Below are positions 8,940 to 18,012 of a stretch of 64,000 bases of DNA, piece after piece. How positions within the stretch are numbered: position 1 is the stretch's first letter; each line of letters starts with the position of its first letter. Source of the stretch: Anaerocolumna xylanovorans DSM 12503 (lineage in GTDB: Bacteria; Bacillota; Clostridia; Lachnospirales; Lachnospiraceae); the NCBI RefSeq assembly GCF_900143645.1, contig NZ_FRFD01000005.1, positions 310,001 to 374,000 on the forward strand, written 5' to 3'. The notes beneath the pieces are model-generated. The model did not search any database. It was not told where the DNA came from and saw only the letters and a list, made by a program, of their open reading frames with translations. Both the position numbers and the translations under genes were made by a program.

Positions 8940-8955
8940 AAGGAGAATACATAAC

Positions 8956-9819
8956 ATGGGAAAATTTTGCGTAAATTGCGGTAAGGAATTAGAAGACGGT
9001 GAAGTATGTAATTGTCAGGGGGAGCAAACGGTAGAAGTGCAAAGCAGTACAGAAGCAGAGAAACCGCCTGTTGCAGCAGCACAAGAAACATTTCAGGAAG
9101 TAAAAAATGCCGGAGCAGCTGCTGGAGCAGCATCCAGTGTTTACTTGAAGAAACTTTTTGATACGATTCTTAAAATAATAAAGAAACCTGATGCTGAGTT
9201 AAGCAGCTTTATGGCAGAAGGGAATGTAAACATAGCATTAGGAATAATTGCTCTTGAAGGCATATTGTATGGATTGTATCTCTTAGTACTGTTTCAAAAA
9301 GTCAATAAAGTAATCAGTACTCTGATGGGCGGAATAATGGGATCCATTGGAAGTATCTTTGGAGGAAGTGACCTGTCTATAGGATATAAATTTCCTCTTG
9401 GTAAGATCTTTGTTGTATCCCTCATATTGGGAGTCGCACTTAATGCCATATTAGCCGGAATAGTATTGCTTTTGCACAACCTACTGTTAAAACAGCAGGT
9501 TACATATAAGAATATGCTGTGTACAGTATCCGGAAAAAGTGTTGCTATGATTGTAGTAACTGTGGTGGCTATTGTTGTAGGATTTATAAGTCCGACATAT
9601 GGTTTGGTATGTTATGCGGCAGGAGCCATTTTAAGCTATTTGTATTTTTATATAGCTGTAAAAGCCTCTGTATCCAATGCCGATAAGCGTGTTTACATAG
9701 TTTTTCTTTCACTGGTCCTTATGATAGTTGTAAGTCTGATTATGTATAAGCTATGCTATAAACTCTATCTTCCGGAGGGAATTACATCTTCTCTTGGCGG
9801 ATTAGGCGGTTTATATTAA
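8956..9819 (+). CDS. Zinc-ribbon multi-pass membrane protein, Yip1-like
   Basis: 287 residues. The N-terminus has a degenerate zinc ribbon (FCVNCGKELEDGEVCNC, residues 4-20) and an Ala/Glu-rich linker, followed by a region with about five membrane segments from residue 95 to 275 (for example FVVSLILGVALNAILAGIVL and MIVVTVVAIVVGFISPTYGL). The architecture resembles Yip1/DUF6574-type membrane proteins. It is 16 bases downstream of the TcaA-like gene and ends at a strong terminator, so the two are a bicistronic unit and probably act at the same membrane site. No catalytic motif is visible. Confidence 0.75.
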   Translation: MGKFCVNCGKELEDGEVCNCQGEQTVEVQSSTEAEKPPVAAAQETFQEVKNAGAAAGAASSVYLKKLFDTILKIIKKPDAELSSFMAEGNVNIALGIIALEGILYGLYLLVLFQKVNKVISTLMGGIMGSIGSIFGGSDLSIGYKFPLGKIFVVSLILGVALNAILAGIVLLLHNLLLKQQVTYKNMLCTVSGKSVAMIVVTVVAIVVGFISPTYGLVCYAAGAILSYLYFYIAVKASVSNADKRVYIVFLSLVLMIVVSLIMYKLCYKLYLPEGITSSLGGLGGLY

Positions 9820-9830
9820 GTAAAAAATTT

Positions 9831-9884
9831 ATTCGGGCAGTATTTTAACAACTTTTTGTTGATTAAGATACTGCCCGAATTTTA
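9831..9884 (+). terminator. Rho-independent terminator of the zinc-ribbon operon
   Basis: Long inverted repeat ATTCGGGCAGTAT/ATACTGCCCGAAT with an inner AACAAC/GTTGA pairing, followed by TTTT. Confidence 0.88.
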
Positions 9885-10009
9885 TGAATGGGTATTTGCT
9901 GTCCCTTATCTATGAATCCGGAAATATAATTCGATTAATAAACTATATATAAAACAGTGGGAATTAATATTATTGTACTAAAAATATTATTAAATTTGTG
10001 TAAATTTAG

Positions 10010-10038
10010 TTTACTTTCTACGAAATCAATGCTAAAAT
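10010..10038 (+). promoter_or_regulatory. Candidate sigma-A promoter of the PucR-type regulator
   Basis: TTTACT, 17-base spacer, TAAAAT, 51 bases ahead of the ATG at 10090. Confidence 0.5.
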
Positions 10039-10089
10039 AGTGGGTATAAAATTTGAATTTTGAGAACAAAATGAAAAAGGAGTGACAAT

Positions 10090-11178
10090 ATGATATCAAA
10101 TCAGATCCTGCAAAGTACCATAGAAGGCCTAAAGGGCATTACCAGGATTGACCTTTGTGTAATGGACACAGAAGGAAAGACATTAGCGACTACTATTAAT
10201 AATGCAGATGATTATGAAAATGCAGTGCTCAATTTTGTGGATTCCCCCGCTGACAGTCAGGTGCTTCAAGGCTATCAATTTTTTAAGGTGTTTGACGAAC
10301 ATCAGTTAGAATATGTAATATTAGCAAAGGGTGACAGTGATGATGTATACATGGTAGGAAAGATTGCTTCCTTCCAGATACAAAATCTTTTAGTGGCTTA
10401 TAAGGAAAGATATGATAAGGATAACTTTATCAAGAATCTTTTACTTGATAACCTGTTACTGGTTGACATTTATAACAGAGCTAAAAAACTGCATATTGAG
10501 ACAGATGTCAGAAGAGTTGTTTTTATTATTGAGACAAAGAACGAGAAGGATATTAATGCCCTTGAAACTGTAAGAAGTCTTTTCTCGGGTAAGACCAAGG
10601 ATTTCATCACTGCCGTAGATGAAAAGAATATTATTCTTGTAAAAGAGCTAAAGCCTACTGAAAACTATGACGATATGAATAAGACGGCAAAAATCATACT
10701 GGACATGCTCAATACAGAAGCTATGACCAAGGTGCATGTGGCATTTGGTACCATAATAAATGAGATTAAAGATGTTTCAAGATCCTATAAGGAAGCTAAG
10801 ATGGCATTGGATGTCGGCAAGATTTTCTATAGCGACAGAAATGTAATGGCATACAGCAATCTTGGTATCGGACGTTTGATTTATCAGCTGCCCATGCCTT
10901 TGTGCAAAATGTTCATTAAAGAAATCTTTGACGGGAAATCTCCGGATGAATTTGATGAAGAGACATTAACCACTATCAATAAGTTTTTTGAGAACAATCT
11001 TAACGTTTCGGAGACCTCCAGACAGCTGTATATTCACAGAAATACACTGGTTTACCGTCTGGATAAACTTCAAAAGAGCACCAATCTGGACTTAAGAGTT
11101 TTTGAAGATGCTATTACTTTTAAGATTGCCCTGATGGTTGTGAAATATATGAAATATATGGAGACACTGGAATACTAG
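10090..11178 (+). CDS. PucR/CdaR-type transcriptional regulator
   Basis: 362 residues. The N-terminal 120 residues form a sugar-diacid-recognition-like sensor region, the middle is a GGDEF-like/PucR linker (FGTIINEIKDVSRSYKEAKMAL), and the C-terminus carries the PucR helix-turn-helix (VSETSRQLYIHRNTLVYRL at about 312-330, then a DAITFKIALMVV helix). Such proteins activate or repress metabolic genes, but the ligand is not evident. It has its own promoter and terminator and lies upstream of ftsE, so any link with cell division is by position only. AAAAAGGAGTGACAAT precedes the start. Confidence 0.82.
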   Translation: MISNQILQSTIEGLKGITRIDLCVMDTEGKTLATTINNADDYENAVLNFVDSPADSQVLQGYQFFKVFDEHQLEYVILAKGDSDDVYMVGKIASFQIQNLLVAYKERYDKDNFIKNLLLDNLLLVDIYNRAKKLHIETDVRRVVFIIETKNEKDINALETVRSLFSGKTKDFITAVDEKNIILVKELKPTENYDDMNKTAKIILDMLNTEAMTKVHVAFGTIINEIKDVSRSYKEAKMALDVGKIFYSDRNVMAYSNLGIGRLIYQLPMPLCKMFIKEIFDGKSPDEFDEETLTTINKFFENNLNVSETSRQLYIHRNTLVYRLDKLQKSTNLDLRVFEDAITFKIALMVVKYMKYMETLEY

Positions 11179-11210
11179 GGAAAAGCTTAAGATATCATAT
11201 TGTTGTGATA

Positions 11211-11253
11211 AGAGGGTCCGGGCTTTCTCTTGTTAGCCCGCCCTCTTTTGTTT
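11211..11253 (+). terminator. Rho-independent terminator of the PucR-type gene
   Basis: AGAGGG...CGGGCT/AGCCCG...CCCTCT stem followed by TTTTGTTTT. Confidence 0.88.
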
Positions 11254-11323
11254 TATAATTTATAGGAAACTTCTTGAATTTTCTATAAATTATAAAGAGC
11301 AGGTCAGAAAGGTATAAGGCAGA

Positions 11324-12055
11324 ATGAATTACAACAGAAACAAAGAAATAGAAGAGGCGGATGCACCGGTTATTGTCTTTGAACGGGTGTCAAAAACGTA
11401 CCAGAAGGGAACACCTGCCATAAATAATATCAGCTTTCAGATTCGAAAAGGTGAATTTGTATTTATTGTCGGCAGCAGTGGTTCGGGAAAGTCAACTCTG
11501 ATTAAGCTTATTTTAAAAGAAATTGAACCCACAAACGGAAAGATTTATGTGAATTTCAAGGACCTGACAAGGATGAGGCACAGACAGGTTGCCAAGTACA
11601 GAAGGGGAATCGGTGTTGTATTCCAGAATTTCCGCTTGTTAAAGGACCGAAATGTATATGAGAATGTGGCATTTGCCCAAAGAGTAATTGAGGTACCGGG
11701 AAGTACTATCAGAAGGCAGGTTCCATTTATGCTTTCTCTTATGGGATTACTGGATAAACAGAAATCCCTTCCTACAGAACTGTCAGGAGGAGAACAGCAA
11801 AGGGTGGCTTTGGCAAGGGCATTGGTGAATAATCCGGTCATTTTACTGGCAGATGAGCCTACCGGCAATCTGGACCCGAAGAATTCCTGGGAAATTATGA
11901 AGCTGTTAGAGGATATCAACAAACGGGGAACTACTGTCGTTGTGGTAACACATAACAAGGAAATCGTTGATAAAATGCAAAAGAGGGTGATTACCATGAA
12001 TAAAGGTATATTAATCAGTGATGAGCAAAGAGGTGGATATTCCCATGCGTATTAG
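11324..12055 (+). CDS. ftsE: Cell division ATPase FtsE
   Basis: ABC ATPase of 243 residues that pairs with FtsX at the division site and drives it to activate a peptidoglycan hydrolase. Walker A GSSGSGKSTL (about 48-57), Q-loop VFQNFRLLKDRNVYENV (the RLLKDR-type loop is characteristic of FtsE), signature LSGGEQQRVALARAL, Walker B LLADEPTGNLD and H-loop VVTHNKEIVD. The first 16 or so residues (NKEIEEADAP) are an extra tail before the usual VIVFERVSKTY start; the ATG at 11324 is kept as the first good start. It overlaps ftsX by 11 bases and begins a four-gene cluster ending in ctp. Confidence 0.95.
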   Translation: MNYNRNKEIEEADAPVIVFERVSKTYQKGTPAINNISFQIRKGEFVFIVGSSGSGKSTLIKLILKEIEPTNGKIYVNFKDLTRMRHRQVAKYRRGIGVVFQNFRLLKDRNVYENVAFAQRVIEVPGSTIRRQVPFMLSLMGLLDKQKSLPTELSGGEQQRVALARALVNNPVILLADEPTGNLDPKNSWEIMKLLEDINKRGTTVVVVTHNKEIVDKMQKRVITMNKGILISDEQRGGYSHAY

Positions 12056-12959
12056 TACAATAGGTTACAGCATGAAACAGGGTTTTAAGAATATCCGCAG
12101 AAACAGAATGTTTTCTGCTGCTTCCATAGGAACCATTGCTGCTTGTTTGTTTCTCTTCGGTATTTTTTATTTCGTAGTAGCAAATTTTCAGTATATGGTT
12201 AAGACAGCCGAAACTTCTGTGGGAGTAACGGTTTTTTTTGACAAAGGAATCGGCCAGGAACAGATTGATAAAATCGGGGAGGAGATTAAGACCAGAGCCG
12301 AAGTTGCTTCTGTTACATTCGTTTCCGCTGAACAAACCTGGGAAAACTATAAAGAGAAATATCTAAACAAAGAACTTGCTGAAAGTTTTGGAGATGATAA
12401 CCCTTTAAAGGATTCAGCTTCCTATTCTGTCAGGTTAAATGATGTTTCCATGCAAAAATCCCTGGTAACTTACATAGAAAGGCTCGATGGTGTAAGGCAG
12501 GTAAACCATTCCGATACCATTGCCAATACCTTTAAGAGCTTTAACGCCCTCGTAGGGTATATTTCGGGAGCAATTATCATTATTCTTTTTGCCGTAGCGA
12601 TATTCCTGATTAATACCACAGTCACTATGGGTATTGCTGTAAGGAAAGAAGAAATAGCGATTATGAAATTAATCGGAGCAAAGGATTCTTTTATCCGTGC
12701 GCCGTTTATAGTAGAAGGAGTGATAATCGGCATTTTAGGCTCGGTTATTCCTCTCGGACTTTTGTACTTTATGTACAACAGATTGATAGATTATATTTCA
12801 GGAAAATATAATAATATTTTCCGAAGTTTTCGTTTCATTGAACTTAATGGTATATTTAAGACACTGGTTCCGATGTGCCTGATTTTGGGAGTTGGAATTG
12901 GCTTCTTTGGCAGTTATCTGACAGTGAGAAGGCAGCTTAAGTTAAAAGAAGGCAAATAG
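12045..12959 (+). CDS. ftsX: Cell division permease-like protein FtsX
   Basis: 304 residues from the ATG at 12045, preferred over a GTG at 12018 because AAGAGGTGG lies 8 bases ahead. Four membrane segments as expected: one near residue 22-45 (AASIGTIAACLFLFGIFYFVV), then a large extracytoplasmic loop (about 50-170, the part that contacts the hydrolase), then three at about 175-295 (GAIIIILFAVAIFLINTTV, VEGVIIGILGSVIPLGLLY, LVPMCLILGVGIGFFGSY). The MGIAVRKEEIAIMKLIGAK stretch is the FtsX/LolE family hallmark. With FtsE it should transmit ATP hydrolysis to the PcsB-like protein encoded immediately downstream. Confidence 0.95.
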   Translation: MRISTIGYSMKQGFKNIRRNRMFSAASIGTIAACLFLFGIFYFVVANFQYMVKTAETSVGVTVFFDKGIGQEQIDKIGEEIKTRAEVASVTFVSAEQTWENYKEKYLNKELAESFGDDNPLKDSASYSVRLNDVSMQKSLVTYIERLDGVRQVNHSDTIANTFKSFNALVGYISGAIIIILFAVAIFLINTTVTMGIAVRKEEIAIMKLIGAKDSFIRAPFIVEGVIIGILGSVIPLGLLYFMYNRLIDYISGKYNNIFRSFRFIELNGIFKTLVPMCLILGVGIGFFGSYLTVRRQLKLKEGK

Positions 12960-12993
12960 GAACAGGATTTGTGAGGTAAGGGAAGAGGTGCGG

Positions 12994-14322
12994 ATGAAAA
13001 AGAAGCAAAGTACAATGGTTCAGAACCATCCTTTCAGTATGAAGGAATTTTTATGTAAAAAAGGTAAGTTATTTGCAGTGTTTTTTCTGATTCTGGTTTT
13101 TGCTACTCAGAGTATTTTAAGTTATGCAGGAGAAATCGAGAAGGCAAAAGAAGGTAAGACAACACTGGAGAAAAAAAAGGAAGAAACAGAATCGAAAATT
13201 AAGGAATTAGAAAAAGGAAAAAATGATATACTTAACTATATCGAAAAGCTGGATATGGAGTTAAATGATCTGACAACAGAAGTAGAAAAACTTGAGGGTA
13301 AGATAAAAAAAGCGAATAGTAATTTAAAGGTGACAAAGGAAGAATTACAAACAGCAAAGGAAAAAGAAAAAGATCAGTATTCCATTATGAAAAGCCGGAT
13401 TAAGTATATGTATGAAAATGGGGATACAGGGGTATTGGAGATACTTTTACAGTCCGATAATTTTTCCGATATGCTTAACCAAATGGAATATATGGAGAAA
13501 ATCACGGAATATGACAACGGACTTCTGGAGGAATATAAACACCTGAAAGAGGAAGTAACAAAGAAAGAAAAGGAGCAAAAGGCACAGCTTGAGGAACTTA
13601 ACAGCCTTAAGGATGAGAAAACCTACGAGCAGGGTACGATACAAAACCTGGTAAAACAGAAAGGTGCAGAAGTTGTCAAATATACAAGCAGTATAAAAGA
13701 AAGCCAGGCATTATCAGAACAGTACAGCCAGAAGATTGAAGACCAGGAGGCTGCGATTGAACAGCTCTTAGAAGCGGAAAGAAAGAGAATAGAGGCAGAG
13801 GAAAAAAGAAAAAGAGAAGAAGAGGAACGAAGGAGAAAAGAAGAGGAAGAAAAGAGAAAGCAGGAAGAATCACAGAATTCAGGTACAGAAGAAACTCCCG
13901 AAGAGAATAATTCTTCCGGAGTTTCCGCAGAGGGCTTTATCTGGCCGGTTCCTGCAAGCAGCAGAATAACCTCCGGTTTTGGGTACCGCAGCCAGCCTAC
14001 GGAAGGAGCGAGTACATACCATAAGGGAATAGATATCGGAGCACCCAGCGGTACGAAAATTGTAGCTGCAGCTGGAGGTACAGTGGCAGTTGCTGCTTAT
14101 AGTGTTTCCTGCGGAAATTATATTATGATTTATCATGGCAATAGTACGTATACCACCTATATGCACTGTTCCAAGCTTCTGGTGTCAAAGGGAGATGAGG
14201 TAAGCCAGGGACAGGAGATTGGTTTGGTAGGTTCTACAGGAATCTCTACAGGACCGCATCTGCATTTTGCCGTTACAGTTAACGATGAATATAAGAATCC
14301 GCTGAATTATGTCAGCTATTAG
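12994..14322 (+). CDS. FtsEX-linked murein hydrolase activator, coiled coil plus M23 domain (PcsB/EnvC-like)
   Basis: About 442 residues. An N-terminal signal or anchor segment (LFAVFFLILVFATQSILSYA) is followed by two long coiled-coil blocks (about 45-120 and 180-290, the second ending in a highly charged E/K/R-rich tract), a short Ser/Glu linker, and a C-terminal M23/LytM domain. Zinc-ligand and catalytic positions are present: YHKGIDIG (H-x-x-x-D) and GPHLHF (H-x-H). So unlike EnvC, this LytM domain looks enzymatically intact and may cut cross-bridges itself. The ATG at 12994 is used; an in-frame GTG at 12988 overlaps the RBS (GAAGAGGTG). The order ftsE-ftsX-hydrolase supports control by FtsEX. 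Confidence 0.9.
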   Translation: MKKKQSTMVQNHPFSMKEFLCKKGKLFAVFFLILVFATQSILSYAGEIEKAKEGKTTLEKKKEETESKIKELEKGKNDILNYIEKLDMELNDLTTEVEKLEGKIKKANSNLKVTKEELQTAKEKEKDQYSIMKSRIKYMYENGDTGVLEILLQSDNFSDMLNQMEYMEKITEYDNGLLEEYKHLKEEVTKKEKEQKAQLEELNSLKDEKTYEQGTIQNLVKQKGAEVVKYTSSIKESQALSEQYSQKIEDQEAAIEQLLEAERKRIEAEEKRKREEEERRRKEEEEKRKQEESQNSGTEETPEENNSSGVSAEGFIWPVPASSRITSGFGYRSQPTEGASTYHKGIDIGAPSGTKIVAAAGGTVAVAAYSVSCGNYIMIYHGNSTYTTYMHCSKLLVSKGDEVSQGQEIGLVGSTGISTGPHLHFAVTVNDEYKNPLNYVSY

Positions 14323-14380
14323 TGTGCTAATAGCACAAGGCAGCGGCGCAGCCGCATAATGGCCAGATAATAGATTAGGG
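14323..14380 (+). repeat. Degenerate copy of the two-hairpin intergenic repeat
   Basis: GTGTGCT-AAT-AGCACA, AGGCAG, CGGC-GCA-GCCG, CATAATGG: the same order of first hairpin, AGGCAG link, second hairpin and CAT-TGG end as the copies near 7.2 kb, but with shorter stems. It lies between the M23 gene and ctp. Lower confidence than the other copies. Confidence 0.45.
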
Positions 14381-14421
14381 GCAGCCTGGTACTGACTGAC
14401 CCGGAAAAGAGGTTAAAAACG

Positions 14422-15681
14422 ATGAAGAATAAGTTTCTGAACGGATTTTTATCCGGATTAGCGGCAACATTTGTTATCGTAGCAATTGTTGTTGCAGTCT
14501 TTGTGAATAATGTGAATAATGTGAATGAAAACCTCACAAGAGAAAACTCAAATGTAAAAACAGAAAATGCCAGTGCTGCAAAAACGGAAGCTACAGACCA
14601 GGAAATCATGAATAAGCTTAATAAGCTGGAAGGTCTGATAGATAAGTACTACATGGAAGATGTGGATAAAAACACAATGGCAGAAGGAATATATAAAGGG
14701 CTGCTGGAAAGTCTGAAGGACCCATATTCCGTATACTACACAAAGGATGAGTATGCTGCTTTAATGGAATCTTCCAGCGGTGTTTATTATGGCATTGGTG
14801 CAACGGTATCATCTAATGTAAAGACAGGGGTCCTTTCCATCGTGAAGCCATTTGTGGGCGGTCCTGCCTACGAAGCAGGTATTTTGCCCGGAGATGTTTT
14901 GTATAAGGTAAATGGAGAAGAAGTAACCGGTAAGGATATTTCAGAGGTGGTAGGTAAGATTAAAGGGAAAGAGGGAACAACGGTAAAGGTTACCATTATC
15001 CGTGAAGGAAAATCAAAACCCATTGATTTTACTATAACAAGAAAGAAAGTTGAAGTTCCCACCATTGAATATGAGATGTTAGAGGGTAAGATCGGTTATA
15101 TTGCTGTTTCTGAATTTGATGAAATAACTGCCGAGCAGTTCCGTGCTGCTGTTAATGACCTTGAAAAACAGGGAGAAAAGGGGCTTGTTATTGATATCAG
15201 AAATAATCCCGGCGGACTTCTTGATACCGTCGTAGATATGTTAAAACGCATGCTTCCTAAGGGAATGATAGTTTATACCGAAGACAAATACGGCAACCGT
15301 GATGAATACAAATGCGACGGTAAGGAAGAGTTTACGAAACCTCTGGCTGTTCTTATCAACGGGAACAGTGCCAGCGCTTCCGAGATCTTTGCCGGTGCCA
15401 TTCAGGACTATAAGATCGGAACAATTGTAGGTACCACAAGCTTTGGAAAGGGCATTGTACAATCCATCCTGCCATTAAGTGACGGAACTGCCATCAAGGT
15501 AACTGTTTCCAAATATTATACACCAAAGGGAAGAAATATCCATAAGATAGGAATTGCACCGGATGTAACCGTTGAACTAAAAGAGTCACTCCGCCAGAAG
15601 GTAGTAATTGAGAAGAGTGAAGATAATCAGCTTCAAAAGGCCCTTGAAATTTTGAATAAGAAGATAAAAGCAGCTAAGTAA
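14422..15681 (+). CDS. C-terminal processing protease, S41 family
   Basis: 419 residues. N-terminal membrane anchor (about 12-30, AATFVIVAIVVAVFVNNVN), a PDZ domain (about 115-200, including GPAYEAGILPGDVLYKVNG), then the S41 core. The Ser/Lys catalytic pair is visible as Ser318 in NGNSASASE and Lys343 in TSFGKGIVQ, with the family spacing of 25. RNNPGGLLD is the conserved strand before it. It acts outside the membrane on protein C-termini, for example in envelope-protein turnover or forespore signalling in relatives. It ends the ftsE-ftsX-M23 cluster, a conserved arrangement in clostridia. AAAGAGG lies upstream of the ATG. Confidence 0.93.
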   Translation: MKNKFLNGFLSGLAATFVIVAIVVAVFVNNVNNVNENLTRENSNVKTENASAAKTEATDQEIMNKLNKLEGLIDKYYMEDVDKNTMAEGIYKGLLESLKDPYSVYYTKDEYAALMESSSGVYYGIGATVSSNVKTGVLSIVKPFVGGPAYEAGILPGDVLYKVNGEEVTGKDISEVVGKIKGKEGTTVKVTIIREGKSKPIDFTITRKKVEVPTIEYEMLEGKIGYIAVSEFDEITAEQFRAAVNDLEKQGEKGLVIDIRNNPGGLLDTVVDMLKRMLPKGMIVYTEDKYGNRDEYKCDGKEEFTKPLAVLINGNSASASEIFAGAIQDYKIGTIVGTTSFGKGIVQSILPLSDGTAIKVTVSKYYTPKGRNIHKIGIAPDVTVELKESLRQKVVIEKSEDNQLQKALEILNKKIKAAK

Positions 15682-15689
15682 GTTATGAG

Positions 15690-15757
15690 GCAGACAGCAG
15701 GTATCGAAAAGTTACTGTAAAAAGTGACAAGAAAACCGATATCAGCTGTCTGCTTTT
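15690..15757 (+). terminator. Rho-independent terminator of ctp
   Basis: Long stem GCAGACAGCAGGTATCG/CGATATCAGCTGTCTGC with an inner GTTAC/GTGAC hairpin, followed by TTTTCT. Confidence 0.85.
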
Positions 15758-15772
15758 CTATATACAGGAACA

Positions 15773-15784
15773 GAACAGACATTC
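15773..15784. promoter_or_regulatory. Candidate LexA (DinR-type) SOS box
   Basis: GAACAGACATTC fits the Gram-positive core GAAC-RNRY-GTTC at every position except one (A for G). It lies 8 bases ahead of the -35 of the uvrB promoter, where a repressor would block transcription. The single mismatch leaves this tentative. Confidence 0.45.
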
Positions 15785-15792
15785 GAAAAATA

Positions 15793-15821
15793 TTGCATTC
15801 AAAATTCAGATATGATATAAT
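15793..15821 (+). promoter_or_regulatory. Sigma-A promoter of uvrB-uvrA
   Basis: TTGCAT, 17-base spacer, TATAAT. It gives a leader of about 130 bases before the uvrB ATG. Confidence 0.65.
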
Positions 15822-15956
15822 GACTTGAAATTATTTGATAGATGGAATAACCTATGTCATTATGGAATTCCCGGTGATAAAGGCGGGTTATATAGCCCAT
15901 AATGATTAAAGTATAGAAGGATAAAGTATGACAGACCAGTCAGAAAGGATAGGAAC

Positions 15957-17948
15957 ATGAGTGATTTTAAGCTAGTATCGGAATTTGCGCCCACAGGGGA
16001 CCAGCCGGAAGCAATAGAACAGCTTGTAAAAGGTTTTAAAGAAGGTAACCAGTTTGAAACCCTGCTCGGCGTAACCGGGTCCGGTAAGACTTTTACTATG
16101 GCAAATGTAATTCAGGCCTTGAACCGTCCTACTCTGATAATTGCCCATAATAAGACTCTGGCAGCACAGCTTTATGGTGAATTCAAGGAGTTTTTCCCGG
16201 AGAATTCCGTTGAATATTTTGTAAGCTACTACGATTATTACCAGCCGGAGGCATATGTCCCCTCTACGGATACTTATATCGAAAAGGATTCTGCCATTAA
16301 TGATGAGATTGATAAGCTAAGGCACTCTGCTACGGCAGCGCTCTCAGAGAGAAGAGATGTTATTATTGTAGCCAGCGTCTCCTGTATTTACGGTTTGGGA
16401 GACCCCATTGATTATCAGGAAATGGTTATTTCCCTGCGCCCCGGCATGGTAAGGGAACGGGATGAAATATTAAGAAAGCTGGTGGACTTACAGTACACCA
16501 GAAACAACATGGATTTTAAGCGCGGAACCTTCCGTGTAAATGGGGATGTAGTAGAGATATTCCCGGTTACATCCGATGACAGGGCAATTCGTGTGGAGTT
16601 CTTTGGAGATGAGATAGACCGCATTTCAGAGATCGATGTCCTTACCGGAGAAATAAAATGTACGTTGGAACATATTGCAATCTTTCCTGCCTCTCACTAT
16701 GTGGTATCCCAGGAGAAGTTAGAGGCAGCTATTAAGACCATAGAGGAAGAGGCGGAAGAAAGAGTACGCTATTTTAAGAGCGAGGACAAGCTTTTAGAGG
16801 CGCAGAGAATTGCAGAAAGAACAAACTTTGACATTGAGATGCTAAGAGAGACCGGTTTTTGCTCCGGTATTGAGAATTATTCCAGGCATCTTTCAGGACA
16901 GGCACCCGGCAGTACTCCCCATACACTGATGGACTATTTTCCGGAGGATTATTTAATTATTGTCGATGAGTCCCATATTACCATACCGCAGGTACGGGGT
17001 ATGTATGCGGGCGATCAGGCAAGAAAAAGCACTTTGGTAGACTTTGGCTTCCGCCTGCCTTCTGCCAAGGATAACAGACCTTTAAATTTCGGGGAATTTG
17101 AGAATAAGATTAACCAGATGCTCTTTGTTTCCGCCACCCCATCTGTTTACGAGCATGAGCACGAGCTTTTGCGTGCAGAACAGATTATAAGGCCCACCGG
17201 TTTATTGGACCCGGAGGTTATGGTGCGGCCCGTTAACGGACAAATTGATGACCTGATCGGAGAGGTAAATAAAGAGACAGCCAATAAGAACAAGATACTG
17301 GTAACGACGCTGACCAAGCGGATGGCAGAGGATTTGACCGATTATATGCGGGAAGTAGGCATCCGGGTAAAATATCTCCATTCGGATATTGATACCCTGG
17401 AGCGTTCGGAGATAATCCGTGACATGCGTATGGATGTTTTTGATGTCTTGGTGGGAATCAACCTGTTAAGAGAGGGACTTGATATACCGGAGATTACCCT
17501 GGTCGCCATACTGGATGCAGATAAGGAAGGATTCCTGCGTTCGGAGACATCCCTGATTCAGACCATCGGGCGTGCAGCCCGTAACTCGGAAGGACGGGTA
17601 ATCATGTATGCGGATAACATAACGGAATCCATGCATAGGGCAATATCAGAAACCAACCGAAGAAGAGTAATCCAGCAGAGCTATAATGAAGAGCATGGGA
17701 TCACCCCCACGACTATCCAGAAGAAGATAAGGGAGTTGATCCGAATCTCCAAGAAGGCGGATAAGGACTTCTATAAGATGGATAAGGATCCGGAATCCAT
17801 GTCCAGAAAAGAGCTGGAGACTGTAGTAAAGAAGGTTTCAAAGGATATGCGGACCGCTGCTGCAGAGCTTAATTTTGAATTGGCAGCTCAGCTTAGGGAT
17901 CATTTGCTGGAATTAAAGAAACAGCTAAATGAAATGGAAGCGGATTAA
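15957..17948 (+). CDS. uvrB: Excinuclease ABC subunit B
   Basis: 663 residues, the full UvrB length. DNA-damage verification helicase of nucleotide excision repair. Walker A GVTGSGKT (38-45), the damage-probing beta-hairpin region YYDYYQPEAYVPSTDTYIEK (about 92-111), the DESH helicase motif II (VDESHITIPQ), motif VI QTIGRAARN, and a C-terminal UVR domain (NFELAAQLRDHLLELKKQL) that binds UvrC. The ATG follows GAAAGGATAGGAAC. It is 64 bases upstream of uvrA, in one operon, with a candidate SOS box ahead of the promoter. Confidence 0.97.
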   Translation: MSDFKLVSEFAPTGDQPEAIEQLVKGFKEGNQFETLLGVTGSGKTFTMANVIQALNRPTLIIAHNKTLAAQLYGEFKEFFPENSVEYFVSYYDYYQPEAYVPSTDTYIEKDSAINDEIDKLRHSATAALSERRDVIIVASVSCIYGLGDPIDYQEMVISLRPGMVRERDEILRKLVDLQYTRNNMDFKRGTFRVNGDVVEIFPVTSDDRAIRVEFFGDEIDRISEIDVLTGEIKCTLEHIAIFPASHYVVSQEKLEAAIKTIEEEAEERVRYFKSEDKLLEAQRIAERTNFDIEMLRETGFCSGIENYSRHLSGQAPGSTPHTLMDYFPEDYLIIVDESHITIPQVRGMYAGDQARKSTLVDFGFRLPSAKDNRPLNFGEFENKINQMLFVSATPSVYEHEHELLRAEQIIRPTGLLDPEVMVRPVNGQIDDLIGEVNKETANKNKILVTTLTKRMAEDLTDYMREVGIRVKYLHSDIDTLERSEIIRDMRMDVFDVLVGINLLREGLDIPEITLVAILDADKEGFLRSETSLIQTIGRAARNSEGRVIMYADNITESMHRAISETNRRRVIQQSYNEEHGITPTTIQKKIRELIRISKKADKDFYKMDKDPESMSRKELETVVKKVSKDMRTAAAELNFELAAQLRDHLLELKKQLNEMEAD

Positions 17949-18012
17949 AAAAGAGGCCGAAGACAAAGCACAGAAGGACATTAAAGAGTAAATATCCAGA
18001 AGAGAGGTAATA

